31,048 nt of DNA from Nemertoderma westbladi (Eukaryota > Xenacoelomorpha > Nemertodermatida > Nemertodermatidae). The position numbers were made by a program, and so were the translations under genes. Positions 1-10,697 of this stretch are shown here, in pieces. The stretch is taken from positions 1 through 31,048 of the forward strand of contig JAUCBJ010001980.1 of assembly GCA_032718475.1 (NCBI GenBank), read 5' to 3'. The notes beneath the pieces are model-generated. The model had not been told where the DNA came from and made no database searches. It was given only the letters and a program-made list of their open reading frames with translations. Position 1 is the first letter of the stretch, and the number at the start of each line of letters is the position of its first letter.

Positions 1-328
1 CTACCAAGGCCTAAACAATAATAATATTGGTAGTTTTCTGTTTTCAATCATGTTGGCTAAGGCCATAAGAAGTATTATTAACAAGAAGGTTACCAGTGCA
101 GGTTGCTTAGCTTGGTTGCCGATAACTCACGCCATTTGGAATATTACCTCAATTTTGTTGATTATTGGTATTGGGCGTTTCTATGGAAACGTGGGGAACC
201 TACTTAATTCGCAGTCTGACTATCAAAGGAATTCCCCACAAAATAAAATCTGTGTCTGCACAACTTTTATTAGTAGTATTATTTTGTGTAAGTTTGTTAA
301 CATAAAACGTGTTTATTGTTAATTTCCT
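1..328. other. gene-free AT-rich stretch
   Basis: No convincing gene is seen. An open frame of 90 codons at 50-322 has no recognisable domain, and its composition resembles the surrounding noncoding DNA. A 14-nt element at 177-190 (GTTTCTATGGAAAC) resembles an RFX X-box but has no gene beside it in this window. Confidence 0.5.
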
Positions 329-369
329 GGATTACTTACGCTCGTCCATGGACGAGCCGTAAGTAATCC
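329..369. repeat. 41-nt near-perfect palindrome
   Basis: The two halves are complementary around a central CCATGG (outer arms ggattacttacg and cgtaagtaatcc), with a single unpaired base. It could form a cruciform with almost no loop. It may be a tiny foldback element or the footprint of one. No gene is adjacent. Confidence 0.8.
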
Positions 370-838
370 ATCTATTTATTTATCGCTCACACCTCACGCT
401 GTCTTGGTTACTATTAATAACAGAGTGTATTATTATTAACTATTTCTTGTTGCAGTTACCTCTAATATAGGAAGTTACCTAATAGGCCTATAAGGTATTT
501 TTTTATACTAGCTAGTATGTTCGTCAATAGGTTAGCTATTATTTTTCTAATTATATTACATTTTTTAAATAGTTCAAAATTTATACATTAGCTAGTTTCT
601 TGTTATTTTTAAATTGTTGTTCTAGAACATGTTTGCTGGTATATAAAAATGTACCAGAATTTTATCTGTAACCTTTTTAAGAGGTCTTGAACATAGTTCT
701 AGAAATTTCGTACATAATAGTGAAAATGTTCGTGAATCGTGAACAAAACATACAAATATAAGAAATGGCCAATATTATCTATTATAGGCCTACTGTACAT
801 CTTGTTAAGTAATCCAAAAATTTGAAAATAAAACAACA

Positions 839-985
839 TATTATATTGTGTATAATGTACCTTTATCTCACACCGGTCCCTCGTTTCAATATTTCACTTA
901 CTCGCTTCGCTCGTTCATGTAGATATTAACACTCGGGACCGGCGTGAAATAAAGTGCTAGGCCCTACATTATACACAATATAATA
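839..985. mobile_element. short foldback (MITE-like) element
   Basis: The first 21 bases (839-859) and the last 21 (965-985) are exact reverse complements. Complementarity resumes inside, where tctcacaccggtccc near 866-880 pairs with gggaccggcgtgaaa near 938-952. The whole is about 147 bp and has no coding capacity. That architecture fits a non-autonomous MITE or a foldback, but I see no clear target-site duplication. The centre carries a short internal inverted motif (actcgcttcgctcg). The element family is not identified. Confidence 0.6.
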
Positions 986-1110
986 AATAGTTATTATTAA
1001 CCTTCTGTCTTTGGTGCGTTTTACGTGTCTTTCTGCTATAATAATCTTTTTAATTTTCGGTATTACTGTCAAGGGTTATCAAAAATTGATTGCAAATTAA
1101 TTGCATGCTA

Positions 1111-1280
1111 TCAATCAATTAATTGCAATTGGAAATTATATCAATCAATTAATTGCAATTGGAAATTAAATCAATCAATTAATTGCAATTGGAAATTATA
1201 TCAATCAATTAATTGCAATTGGAAATTATATCAATCAATTAATTGCAATTGGAAATTATATCAATCAATTAATTGCAATT
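1111..1280. repeat. 30-bp tandem array, about 5.7 copies
   Basis: The unit begins tcaatcaattaattgcaatt and restarts at 1111, 1141, 1171, 1201, 1231 and 1261. Copies differ by about one base. Degenerate caattaattg motifs continue to about 1365. The open frame across it (SINCNWKLYQ repeated) is a by-product of the period being a multiple of three. Confidence 0.9.
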
Positions 1281-1825
1281 AAAGTCTTGAGCCAATCAAT
1301 TAATTGTAATTGTCAATTCACAAAATCAATTATTCAATTAATTGCAATTAATTGCCAATTATTTTAAAAAAGTTGAAAATATAATATTTACATAATTTCT
1401 TTATTATGACTGACTACCGGTATTCAATATCAATAATATATCAATGCTTTATATTACAGTCCATACTGAACAATTAATATACTGACCAGAAGATTAAAAA
1501 TCCCAATGGGACATTACTAACTACCTAGCTTCTTTCTGTCAAGTATATCGCTCAAACTGCCGCAGTACCGCTACCGTTAACAAGATAACTGAAATGAACG
1601 ACTGATGCTGCAGTAGGTTAGGTAGGCCTAATGCTGTAAATAAGACTGGATACTGATAGTTTATTTTACATTGTGTTTGTGTACTGGTTCGTGCATTGTA
1701 TAGAAAGCAATATAGCCTACAGAAAAACGGTAAGTATTACTGATGCTGCAAGGCTGGGCGCAGACTAACATTCTACTGTAGAATTGATAGATAATAATTG
1801 GATAATAAATAGATTGTGTTGGGCG

Positions 1826-2067
1826 ATGGACACAATTAATTGGATAATTGCTTCCAGAGCAATCATTTATCCAATTAATTGTGTCTGTCCCAATCAATTA
1901 TCCAATTAATTGTGTCTGTCCCAATCAATTATCCAATTAATTGTGTCTGTCCCAATCAATTATCCAATTAATTGCGTCCATCCCAATCAATTATCCAATT
2001 AATTGCGTCCATACCAATCAATTATCCAATTAATTGCGTCCATACCAATCAATTATCCAATTATTTT
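1826..2067. repeat. 31-bp tandem array with an inverted first unit
   Basis: Units restart at about 1881, 1912, 1943, 1974, 2005 and 2036, each carrying ccaatcaattatccaattaa. The left end (1826-1851) is an inverted copy of the motif, so 1826-1890 can fold into a hairpin around tccag. The core is shared with the 30-bp array at 1111-1280. Related motifs trail off to about 2130. Confidence 0.85.
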
Positions 2068-2396
2068 TAAATCACCAAACAATTAATTGGGTCAATTAAT
2101 TGCAATTAATTGTTTGCCCAATTAATTTTTGATAGCCCTTGATTACTGTGCCATGTAAGCCTGCATGTATACCCACTTTTTGACCATGATAACGGCTATT
2201 ATATTATCTAAGTTCATGGTGATCCCAGGAGGATATCGAGGTCATATTATTTTAAAGACCGACCGTTTCAACCGTTTCTAATTGTCATTCTACATACATA
2301 CACGTAACTATTGTTTGACTACCTGATAAGGTTGATTATAGAGTGACTCCTAACTGTCTGACCATGTGACTGTCTGACTGCCTGACCATATGGTTT

Positions 2397-2545
2397 CCCT
2401 CAATTGGTAAAGGGATCGTTTATTGTTTTGGTTAGAAAAGCCCGCTTCTGTAACCTGCACCCATCCCTCAATTGGTTAAGTGGCAGTTCATTGTTTTGGT
2501 TAGAAAAGCCTGCCTCTGTCTGAAACCTGCTCATATCCCTCAATT
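2397..2545. repeat. direct repeat, two copies of about 68-72 bp
   Basis: Copies start at 2397 and 2465 with ccctcaattgg, share ttgttttggttagaaaagcc, and are followed at 2537 by the start of a third copy. The inverted sequence agggaaacca recurs near 2793-2802, facing tggtttccct at 2391-2400. That suggests these copies lie inside a larger decayed inverted-repeat element. Confidence 0.7.
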
Positions 2546-2677
2546 AATATATATATATGCCAGTATATAGTATATATATACCGGTACTAGTATATATATA
2601 TATAAAAATATATAGTACTGTAGTTTACATGTATTTAAAAGGTCGGTCCTAAAATTAATTATACCTGGATATCGTAA

Positions 2678-2758
2678 TTTGAAGCAGAAAATAACAAGTA
2701 GTGCTACACGCACTGTCACTTGTTTCAAATCGCACTACTTGTTCTTTTATGCTTCAAA
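2678..2758. repeat. inverted repeat with 27-nt arms
   Basis: Arms at 2678-2704 and 2732-2758 are complementary at about 24 of 27 positions (tttgaagca facing tgcttcaaa), with a 27-nt loop. Immediately upstream is a TA-rich microsatellite (2549-2612). No coding content is seen. Confidence 0.7.
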
Positions 2759-2862
2759 TAACGGCTATTATTGTGAGTTATTTTTGTTCTAGGGAAACCA
2801 TTTGACCGTCTAAAAGACGCGAAAGACAGGTAGACAGGCCTATACATACAGCACTTCTTATA

Positions 2863-3474
2863 TACGAACCATTAAAGTAATTCCAAGAGATAACCCACCT
2901 ACTTTAGATTGGATCGGGTATGCTAGGTATCACGAACAATTAAAGTAATTCCAAGAGATAACCCACCTATTTTAGATTGGATCGGGTATGCTAGGTATCA
3001 CGAACAATTAAAGTAATTCCAAGAGATAACCCACCTATTTTAGATTGGATCGGGTATGCTAGGTATCACGAACAATTAAAGTAATTCCAAGAGATAACCC
3101 ACCTATTTTAGATTGGATCGGGTATGCTAGGTATCACGAACAATTAAAGTAATTCCAAGAGATAACCCACCTATTTTAGATTGGATCGGGTATGCTAGGT
3201 ATCACGAACAATTAAAGTAATTCCAAGAGATAACCCACCTATTTTAGATTGGATCGGGTATGCTAGGTATCACGAACAATTAAAGTAATTCCAAGAGATA
3301 ACCCACCTATTTTAGATTGGATCGGGTATGCTAGGTATCACGAACAATTAAAGTAATTCCAAGAGATAACCCACCTATTTTAGATTGGATCGGGTATGCT
3401 AGGTATCACGAACAATTAAAGTAATTCCAAGAGATAACCCACCTATTTTAGATTGGATCGGGTATGCTAGGTAT
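2863..3474. repeat. 68-bp tandem array, nine copies
   Basis: Copies start at 2863, 2931, 2999 and every 68 bp to 3407. Copies two to nine appear identical by eye; the first differs at a few positions. The unit contains ccaagagataacccacc and attggatcgggtatgc. Near-perfect homogeneity means very recent amplification or active homogenisation. No long frame is conserved across it, because 68 is not a multiple of three. Confidence 0.95.
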
Positions 3475-5113
3475 AGACACGTGGAGGCCATGTACTTCCT
3501 ATTAAGACGATATAAATTCTGTAACCGAGTTTCCGGCGTTATTGGCTTTATCGCTATTTGCTCTCATGTTCTTTCGGCCTTGTATGAATACGTGTTGGAC
3601 AATCAAAGGTTTGCTAATCCATTATTTATCTGTGAATTACTGTAAAAATTTTATATAATTTAAATTATTTCGTAAAATGTAGATCTTGGCACGAAAATTG
3701 AAGGTTGCAAAAACGCCAGTCTAGAGAACTACCTAACCAGACCTATAAGTTGGAACAAATTATTGCATAAAATTGGATTTTTAAACGATTTACGATTTAA
3801 ACATCTATATTGTGGATTTTTCAATAAATACACGAATAGGATGTTATAAGTGGCGGACATCCTTGAAACCGACTAAAACTGCTGCACATCTGCAATCCGT
3901 ATCATCATTATTATTTAACGTGATTCATTGCATTCAGACACACACACCTATAGAACCTACAGTTTAACGGAAGGGAAATCGAAGTAGATAATGTAATTTA
4001 TTGAAATTTTATGAAATTCCTTCTGCTCACTCAATATTTTTTGTGTCTGCAAGGCTCTGAAACTCATCAAAATAACTCGATATCCAATTTGTTTATGTAA
4101 TTGAGTTACATCAGAAACAAATAATCCAGAACAACATGTTATTATGAAATACCCCGAGAATTATGGGAAAGGTCCTATTTTTCCCCCATGTAATATGATG
4201 TCCCCTTGATGTACGGTAAAATAGTTCACTACCTATAACGAATTACCTATTAAAATATATAAATATCAGTAATTCTTCTTATAATTTACTTTCAGTTACG
4301 AAGTTCACGGCATCGCTCTTCACATCTTTTACGTAAACTCAATGATATATTGTCTGACCCAAACCGTAGTATCCTATAGTACAGCGCCTTCTATTGTCTC
4401 ACGGAACACTTGCCATGTTAGATGTCTCCTCTTCATTTGCTACGGTAAATATTATTAAAACTACAGTAATTAATTATTATTCTATTTATTTTAGTGCTGT
4501 TTGTAATCTTACAATATTTATGGGATATGTGGAATTTATGACAATTCCTATAAACGGTGACAACAGTCAGCCACCAGACAAAGAAATTGTTCACCATTAT
4601 CAAGGTTAATAATAGTAGATCGCAGTCCTAAAAGTAATTATTCAGTTCAACATATCGCCGGCAAGTCGTAGGAAAACAGTCAAACGTCTGGTGACAACAA
4701 ACAAAATGTCCGGACATCACACTAAATCATGAATTCAATATGTTATAGTACATTATGATAATGCTCTCCATAGCGAAAACAATTCATTTAAAATCATGAA
4801 TTCAGTATTCTGCAATACACCAATACTGACTGTTGTCACCTTCTACTTTGTTACCTACGTTTTATCTTTTGTATTACATGTACAATAAAATTGTAAAATG
4901 TTGTTATAGGGTGAGTGGTGTTGTTTAAATTAATTTATAGCTATAATGACTTGATTGCATTAATTAATTAAATGAATATTATTTGTACTCTACTATTAAT
5001 AACGTATTTTTATCCTTAAAAAAAATAGAAATAAGAAGAATAGAAAAATAAAATAAAAAAGTTGAATATTTTGGCATTGTAGGTACTGTTCAGTTTTCAT
5101 TATTTTGATATAG
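3475..5113. other. gene-free stretch
   Basis: No gene is recognised. The longest open frame (4394-4609, 71 codons) has no domain and no splice context that I trust. A perfect 14-bp inverted pair, ggtgacaacagtca at 4556-4569 and its complement at 4827-4840, could mark a 285-bp non-autonomous element, but no target duplication flanks it. The motif aatcatgaattca is repeated near 4727 and 4794. Confidence 0.5.
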
Positions 5114-5393
5114 TGCCTTTAATTTTAAAGCTTTTTTAACTTTAAAGGGCGGGGTAGCTCAGTTCGTTGAGCACCGGGCCTGCAATCTATTGGTTGTAGG
5201 TTCAGCCCCGCCAGGGTCCACTCAGCCTCTGGGGTCGATAAAATGAGTACCAGTTAAATAACTGGGAGCAAATCTTGGGATAGGAGTAGCGCCCACCCCT
5301 ACCCTCGGGTAGCAGCTATCGAAAGAGGAGCCTTCGGGTCGCCTCCGGCTTCGTCCGACTGTTTGCTTTGCTTTTGCCTTTAATTTTGTAAAG
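5114..5393 (+). mobile_element. tRNA-derived SINE with target-site duplications
   Basis: The head at about 5148-5216 is tRNA-like: tagctcagt as box A with a perfect D stem (GCTC/GAGC), a loop with an Ala-like TGC anticodon, and a box B-like ggttcagcccc. Next comes a central domain (cactcagcctctggggtcg, then aaaatgagtaccagtt) resembling the conserved domains of invertebrate SINEs such as the Ceph/Nin/Inv types; which one I cannot decide. The tail contains ggagtagcgcccacccctac and gggtagcagctatcg. Flanking tgcctttaattttaaag (5114-5130) and its near-copy at 5375-5393 look like a target-site duplication, giving an element of about 5131-5374. Its tail is the source motif of the array at 13478-14960. 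Confidence 0.8.
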
Positions 5394-5519
5394 TTTCCGT
5401 TACTATATCAATAAATTTAACTTAACTTATCATCTTTTACAGCTGCACTCCTGTTTGCACATTTCCTCGCCACGAATTCTTCAATAAAAAAGGGAATGGA
5501 TGAAATACTCGCGAAATAT

Positions 5520-8060
5520 AATAAGGAAAACCGTGACAGCAACCGTAAGTGCACCATAATAAGGAATACCGTGACAGCAACCGTAAGTGCACCATAAGGA
5601 ACACCGTGACAGCAACCGTAAGTGCATAAGGAACACCGAGACAGAAACCGTAAGTGCACCATAAGGAACACCGAGACAGAAACCGTAAGTGCACCCACCA
5701 TAAGGAACACCGAGACAGAAACCGTAAGTGCACCATAATAAGGAACACCGTGACAGCAACCATAAGTGCATAAGGAACACCGAGACAGCAACCGTAAGTG
5801 CACCATAAGGAACACCGAGACAGAAACCGTAAGTGCACCATAATAAGGAACACCGTGACAGCAACCATAAGTGCACCATAATAAGGAACACCGTGACAGA
5901 AACCGTAAGTGCACCATAAGGAACACCGTGACAGCAACCGTAAGTGCACCATAAGGAACACCGTGACAGCAACCGTAAGTGCCATAAGGAACACCGTGAC
6001 AGCAACCGTAAGTGCATAAGGAACACCGAGACAGCAACCGTAAGTGCACCATAATAAGGAACACCGTGACAGCAACCGTAAGTGCACCATAATAAGGAAC
6101 ACCGTGACAGCAACCGTAAGTGCACCATAATAAGGAACACCGTGACAGCAACCGTAAGTGCACCATAATAAGGAACACCGTGACAGCAACCGTAAGTGCA
6201 CCATAATAAGGAACACCGTGACAGCAACCGTAAGTGCACCATAAGGAACACCGTGACAACAACCGTAAGTGCACCATAAGGAACACCGTGACAGCAACCG
6301 TAAGTGCCATAAGGAACACCGTGACAGCAACCGTAAGTGCATAAGGAACACCGAGACAGCAACCGTAAGTGCACCATAAGGAACACCGAGACAGAAACCG
6401 TAAGTGCACCATAATAAGGAACACCGTGACAGCAACCATAAGTGCACCATAATAAGGAACACCGTGACAGCAACCGTAAGTGCACCATAATAAGGAACAC
6501 CGTGACAGCAACCGTAAGTGCACCATAATAAGGAACACCGTGACAGCAACCGTAAGTGCACCATAAGGAACACCGTGACAGCAACCGTAAGTGTACCATA
6601 AGGAACACCGTGACAGCAACCGTAAGTGCCATAAGGAACACCGTGACAGCAACCGTAAGTGCATAAGGAACACCGTGACAGCAACCGTAAGTGCACCATA
6701 AGGAACACCGTGACAGCAACCGTAAGTGCACCATAATAAGGAACACCGTGACAGCAACCGTAAGTGCACCATAAGGAACACCGTGACAGCAACCGTAAGT
6801 GCACCATAATAAGGACACCGTGACAGCAACCGTAAGTGCACCATAAGGAACACCGTGACAGCAACCGTAAGTGCACCATAAGCAACACCGTGACAGCAAC
6901 CGTAAGTGCACCATAAGGAACACCGTGACAGCAACCGTAAGTGCACCATAAGGAACACCGTGACAGCAACCCGTAAGTTCCATAAGGAACACCGTGACAG
7001 CAACCGTAAGTGCCATAAGGAACACCGTGACAGCAACCGTAAGTGCATAAGGAACACCGTGACAGCAACCGTAAGTGCATAAGGAACACCGTGACATCAA
7101 CCGTAAGTGCATAAGGAACACCGTGACAGCAACCGTAAGTGCCATAAGGAACACCGTGACAGCAACCGAAAGTGCATATGGAACACCGTGACAGCAACCG
7201 AAAGTGCACCATAATAAGGAACACCGTGACAGCAGCCGTAAGTGCATAAGGAACACCGTGACAGCAACCGAAAGTGCACCATAATAAGGAACACCGTGAC
7301 AGCAACCGTAAGTGCACCGTAATAAGGAACACCGAGACAGCAACCGTAAGTGCACCATAATAAGGAACACCGTGACAGCAACCGTAAGTGCCATAAGGAA
7401 CACCGTGACAGCAACCCGTAAGTGACATAAGGAACACCGTGACAGCAACCCGTAAGTTCCATAAGGAACACCGTGACAGCAACCGTAAGTGCATAAGGAA
7501 CACCGTGACAGCAACCGTAAGTGCCATAAGGAACAGCGTGACAGCAACCCGTAAGTTCCATAAGGAACACCGTGACAGCAACCGTAAGTGCCATAAGGAA
7601 CACCGTGACAGCAACCGTAAGTGTACCATAATAAGGAAAACCGTGACAACAACCGTAAGTGCACCATAATAAGGAACACCGTGACAGCAACCGTAAGTGC
7701 ATAAGGAACACCGTGACAGCAACCGTAAGTGCCATAAGGAACACCGTGAGAGCAACCGTAAGTGCCATAAGGAACACCGTGACAGCAACCATAAGTACAT
7801 AAGGAACACCGTGACAGCAACCGTAAGTGCCATAAGGAACACCGTGACAGCAACCGTAAGTGCCATAAGGAACACCGTGACAGCAACCGTAAGTGCCATA
7901 AGGAACACCGAGACAGAAACCGTAAGTGCACCATAATAAGGAACACCGTGACAGCAACCGTAAGTGCATAAATAAGGAACACCGTGACACCAACCGTAAG
8001 TGCCATAAGGAACACCGTGACAGCAACCGTAAGTGCATAAGGAACACCGTGACAGCAACC
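5520..8060. repeat. minisatellite array 1, units of 32/33/35/38 bp, about 74 copies
   Basis: The common core is ggaacaccgtgacagcaacc followed by gtaagtgc. Length classes come from the linker: at, cat, accat or accataat. Variants such as accgagacagaaacc recur. The class order is not random: the pair 33 then 32 recurs near 5979, 6307, 6628 and 7013, giving a higher-order period of roughly 320-385 bp. All three minus-strand frames lack stops over long distances, and unit lengths that are not multiples of three rotate the frame. The resulting long frames are therefore not evidence of a gene. The left flank (5400-5519) is unique sequence with no recognised seed element. Confidence 0.95.
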
Positions 8061-10365
8061 GTGGTGCATAGTGATCCGTAATATAATAAGGAACAGTAAG
8101 TGCATAGTGATCCGTAATATAATAAGGAACAGTTAGTGGTGCATAGTGATCCGTAATATAATAAGGAACAGTAAGTGGTGCATAGTGATCCGTAATATAA
8201 TAAGGAACAGTAAGTGGTGCATAGTGATCCGTAATATAATAAGGAACAGTAAGTGGTGCATAGTGATCCGTAATATAATAAGGAACAGTAAATGGTGCAT
8301 AGTGATCCATTATATAATAAGGAACAGTAAGTGGTGCATAGTGATCCGTAATATAATAAGGAACAGTAAGTGCATAGTGATCCGTAATATAATAAGGAAC
8401 AGTAAGTGCATAGTGATCCGTAATATAATAAGGAACAGTCAGTGGTGCATAGTGATCCGTAATATAATAAGGAACAGTAAGTGGTGCATAGTGATCCGTA
8501 ATATAATAAGGAACAGTAAGTGGTGCATAGTGGTCCGTAATATAATAAGGAACAGTAAGTGGTACATAGTGGTCCGTCATATAATAAGGAACAGTAAGTG
8601 GTGCATAGTGATCCGTAATATAATAAGGAACAGTAAATGGTGCATAGTGATCCGTAATATAATAAGGAACAGTAAGTGGTGCATAGTGATCCGTAATATA
8701 ATAAGGAACAGTAAGTGGTGCATAGTGATCCGTAATATAATAAGGAACAGTAAGTGGTGCATAGTGATCCGTAATATAATAAGGAACAGTAAGTGGTGCA
8801 TAGTGATCCGTAATATAATAAGGAACAGTAAGTGGTGCATAGTGATCCGTAATATAATAAGGAACAGTAAGTGCATAGTGATCCGTAATATAATAAGGAA
8901 CAGTAAGTGCATAGTGATCCGTAATATAATAAGGAACAGTAAATGGTGCATAGTGATCCGTAATATAATAAGGAACAGTAAATGGTGCATAGTGATCCGT
9001 AATATAATAAGGAACAGTAAATGGTGCATAGTGATCCGTAATATAATAAGGAACAGTAAGTGTAAGTGCATAGTGGTCCGTAATATAATAAGGAACAGTA
9101 AGTGGTGCATAGTGATCCGTAATATAATAAGGAACAGTAAATGGTGCATAGTGATCCGTAATATAATAAGGAACAGTAAATGGTGCATAGTGATCCGTAA
9201 TATAATAAGGAACAGTAAGTGCATAGTGATCCGTAATATAATAAGGAACAGTAAGTGCATAGTGATCCGTAATATAATAAGGAACAGTAAATGGTGCATA
9301 GTGATCCGTAATATAATAAGGAACAGTAAATGGTGCATAGTGATCCGTAATATAATAAGGAACAGTAAGTGTAAGTGCATAGTGGTCCGTAATATAATAA
9401 GGAACAGTACGTGTAAGTGCATAGTGGTCCGTAATATAATAAGGAACAGTAAGTGTAAGTGCATAGTGGTCCGTAATATAATAAGGAACAGTAAGTGGTG
9501 CATAGTGATCCGTAATATAATAAGGAACAGTAAATGGTGCATAGTGATCCGTAATATAATAAGGAACAGTAAGTGTAAGTGCATAGTGGTCCGTAATATA
9601 ATAAGGAACAGTAAGTGTAAGTGCATAGTGGTCCGTAATATAATAAGGAACAGTAAGTGGTGCATAGTGGTCCGTAATATAATAAGGAACAGTTAGTGGT
9701 GCATATTGGTCCGTAATATAATAAGGAACAGTAAGTGGTGCATAGTGATCCGTAATATAATAAGGAACAGTAAGTGGTGCATAGTGATCCGTAATATAAT
9801 AAGGAACAGTAAGTGGTGCATAGTGATCCGTAATATAATAAGGAACAGTAAGTGGTGCATAGTGATCCGTAATATAATAAGGAACAGTAAATGGTGCATA
9901 GTGATCCGTAATATAATAAGGAACAGTAAGTGCATAGTGATCCGTAATATAATAAGGAACAGTAAGTGCATAGTGATCCGTAATATAATAAGGAACAGTA
10001 AGTGCATAGTGATCCGTAATATAATAAGGAACAGTAAGTGCATAGTGATCCGTAATATAATAAGGAACAGTAAGTGCATAGTGATCCGTAATATAATAAG
10101 GAACAGTAAGTGCATAGTGATCCGTAATATAATAAGGAACAGTAAGTGTAAGTGCATAGTGATCCGTAATATAATAAGGAACAGTAAATGGTGCATAGTG
10201 ATCCGTAATATAATAAGGAACAGTAAATGGTGCATAGTGATCCGTAATATAATAAGGAACAGTAAGTGTAAGTGCATAGTGGTCCGTAATATAATAAGGA
10301 ACAGTAAGTGTAAGTGCATAGTGATCCGTAATATAATAAGGAACAGTAAGTGCATAGTGATCCGT
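8061..10365. repeat. minisatellite array 2, units of 36/39/42 bp, about 61 copies
   Basis: The core unit is gcatagtgatccgtaat followed by ataataaggaacagtaagt. The optional ggt gives 39 bp and a duplicated gtaagt gives 42 bp. It shares ataataaggaaca and gtaagtgca with array 1, so the two arrays descend from one ancestral unit that differs by block replacement. G/A variants (gtggtgcat, atggtgcat) and cat/tag variants spread in blocks, for example a run of 36-bp units at about 9925-10140. One minus-strand frame (TVPYYITDHYA repeated) stays open through the whole array and on into array 1. I read this as a consequence of unit lengths divisible by three rather than a protein. Confidence 0.95.
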
Positions 10366-10600
10366 TATCAATTCCGAAAAGTGCTGAAATGGTATGGGTG
10401 CCAGAAACTCTTTATATCTCGAAAACTACTGGAGCTATTAACTTTTTATTTGTCTCATCTGAAAGAGGATATAATTTTAGTTAGGGACAAGTACTTTCGA
10501 CGCGCTAGACATATTGTTTCAGGGGTTCTATATGAGAAATAACTGGCCCACTAAATTTAGGGGCTTTGCAGCAGCTTGGCTGGTCGTATCTATAGTAGTG
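10366..10600. other. unique flank of array 2
   Basis: The array stops at about 10365 and unique sequence follows. A short frame from 10388 (MVWVPETLYISKTTG...) is open for about 30 codons and then stops. I do not recognise it. It could be a remnant of whatever sequence seeded the array. Confidence 0.4.
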
Positions 10601-10697
10601 CATTACCATTACCGTTAACCAAACCATTACCATTACCGTTAACCATTACCATTACCGTTAACCATTACCATTACCGTTAACCATTAACATTACCGTT
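10601..10697. repeat. 19-bp tandem repeat (attaccattaccgttaacc)
   Basis: Copies of accattaccattaccgtta restart at about 10641, 10660 and 10679, with degenerate copies to the left and gttatagttatag to the right. The unit superficially resembles a telomere-type repeat but is longer and not G/C-strand biased. Confidence 0.85.

Noticed and set aside
5148-5216. Functional tRNA-Ala gene
   Set aside because: The acceptor and D stems pair, but the T arm lacks its 3' stem and the sequence runs on into a SINE body with target-site duplications.
5520-10365. CRISPR array
   Set aside because: Repeats are directly adjacent with no unique spacers, unit lengths vary by linker only, and the genome is eukaryotic.
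5437-10371. Minus-strand open frame of 1644 codons, with several overlapping long frames
   Set aside because: It is made entirely of minisatellite units. All three minus-strand frames of array 1 are open, so length has no coding meaning. There is no promoter, no domain and no non-repeat portion beyond a few tens of codons.
10601-10697. Interstitial telomere repeat
   Set aside because: The 19-bp unit accattaccattaccgtta is not a known telomere repeat and is not repeated enough to suggest a chromosome end.
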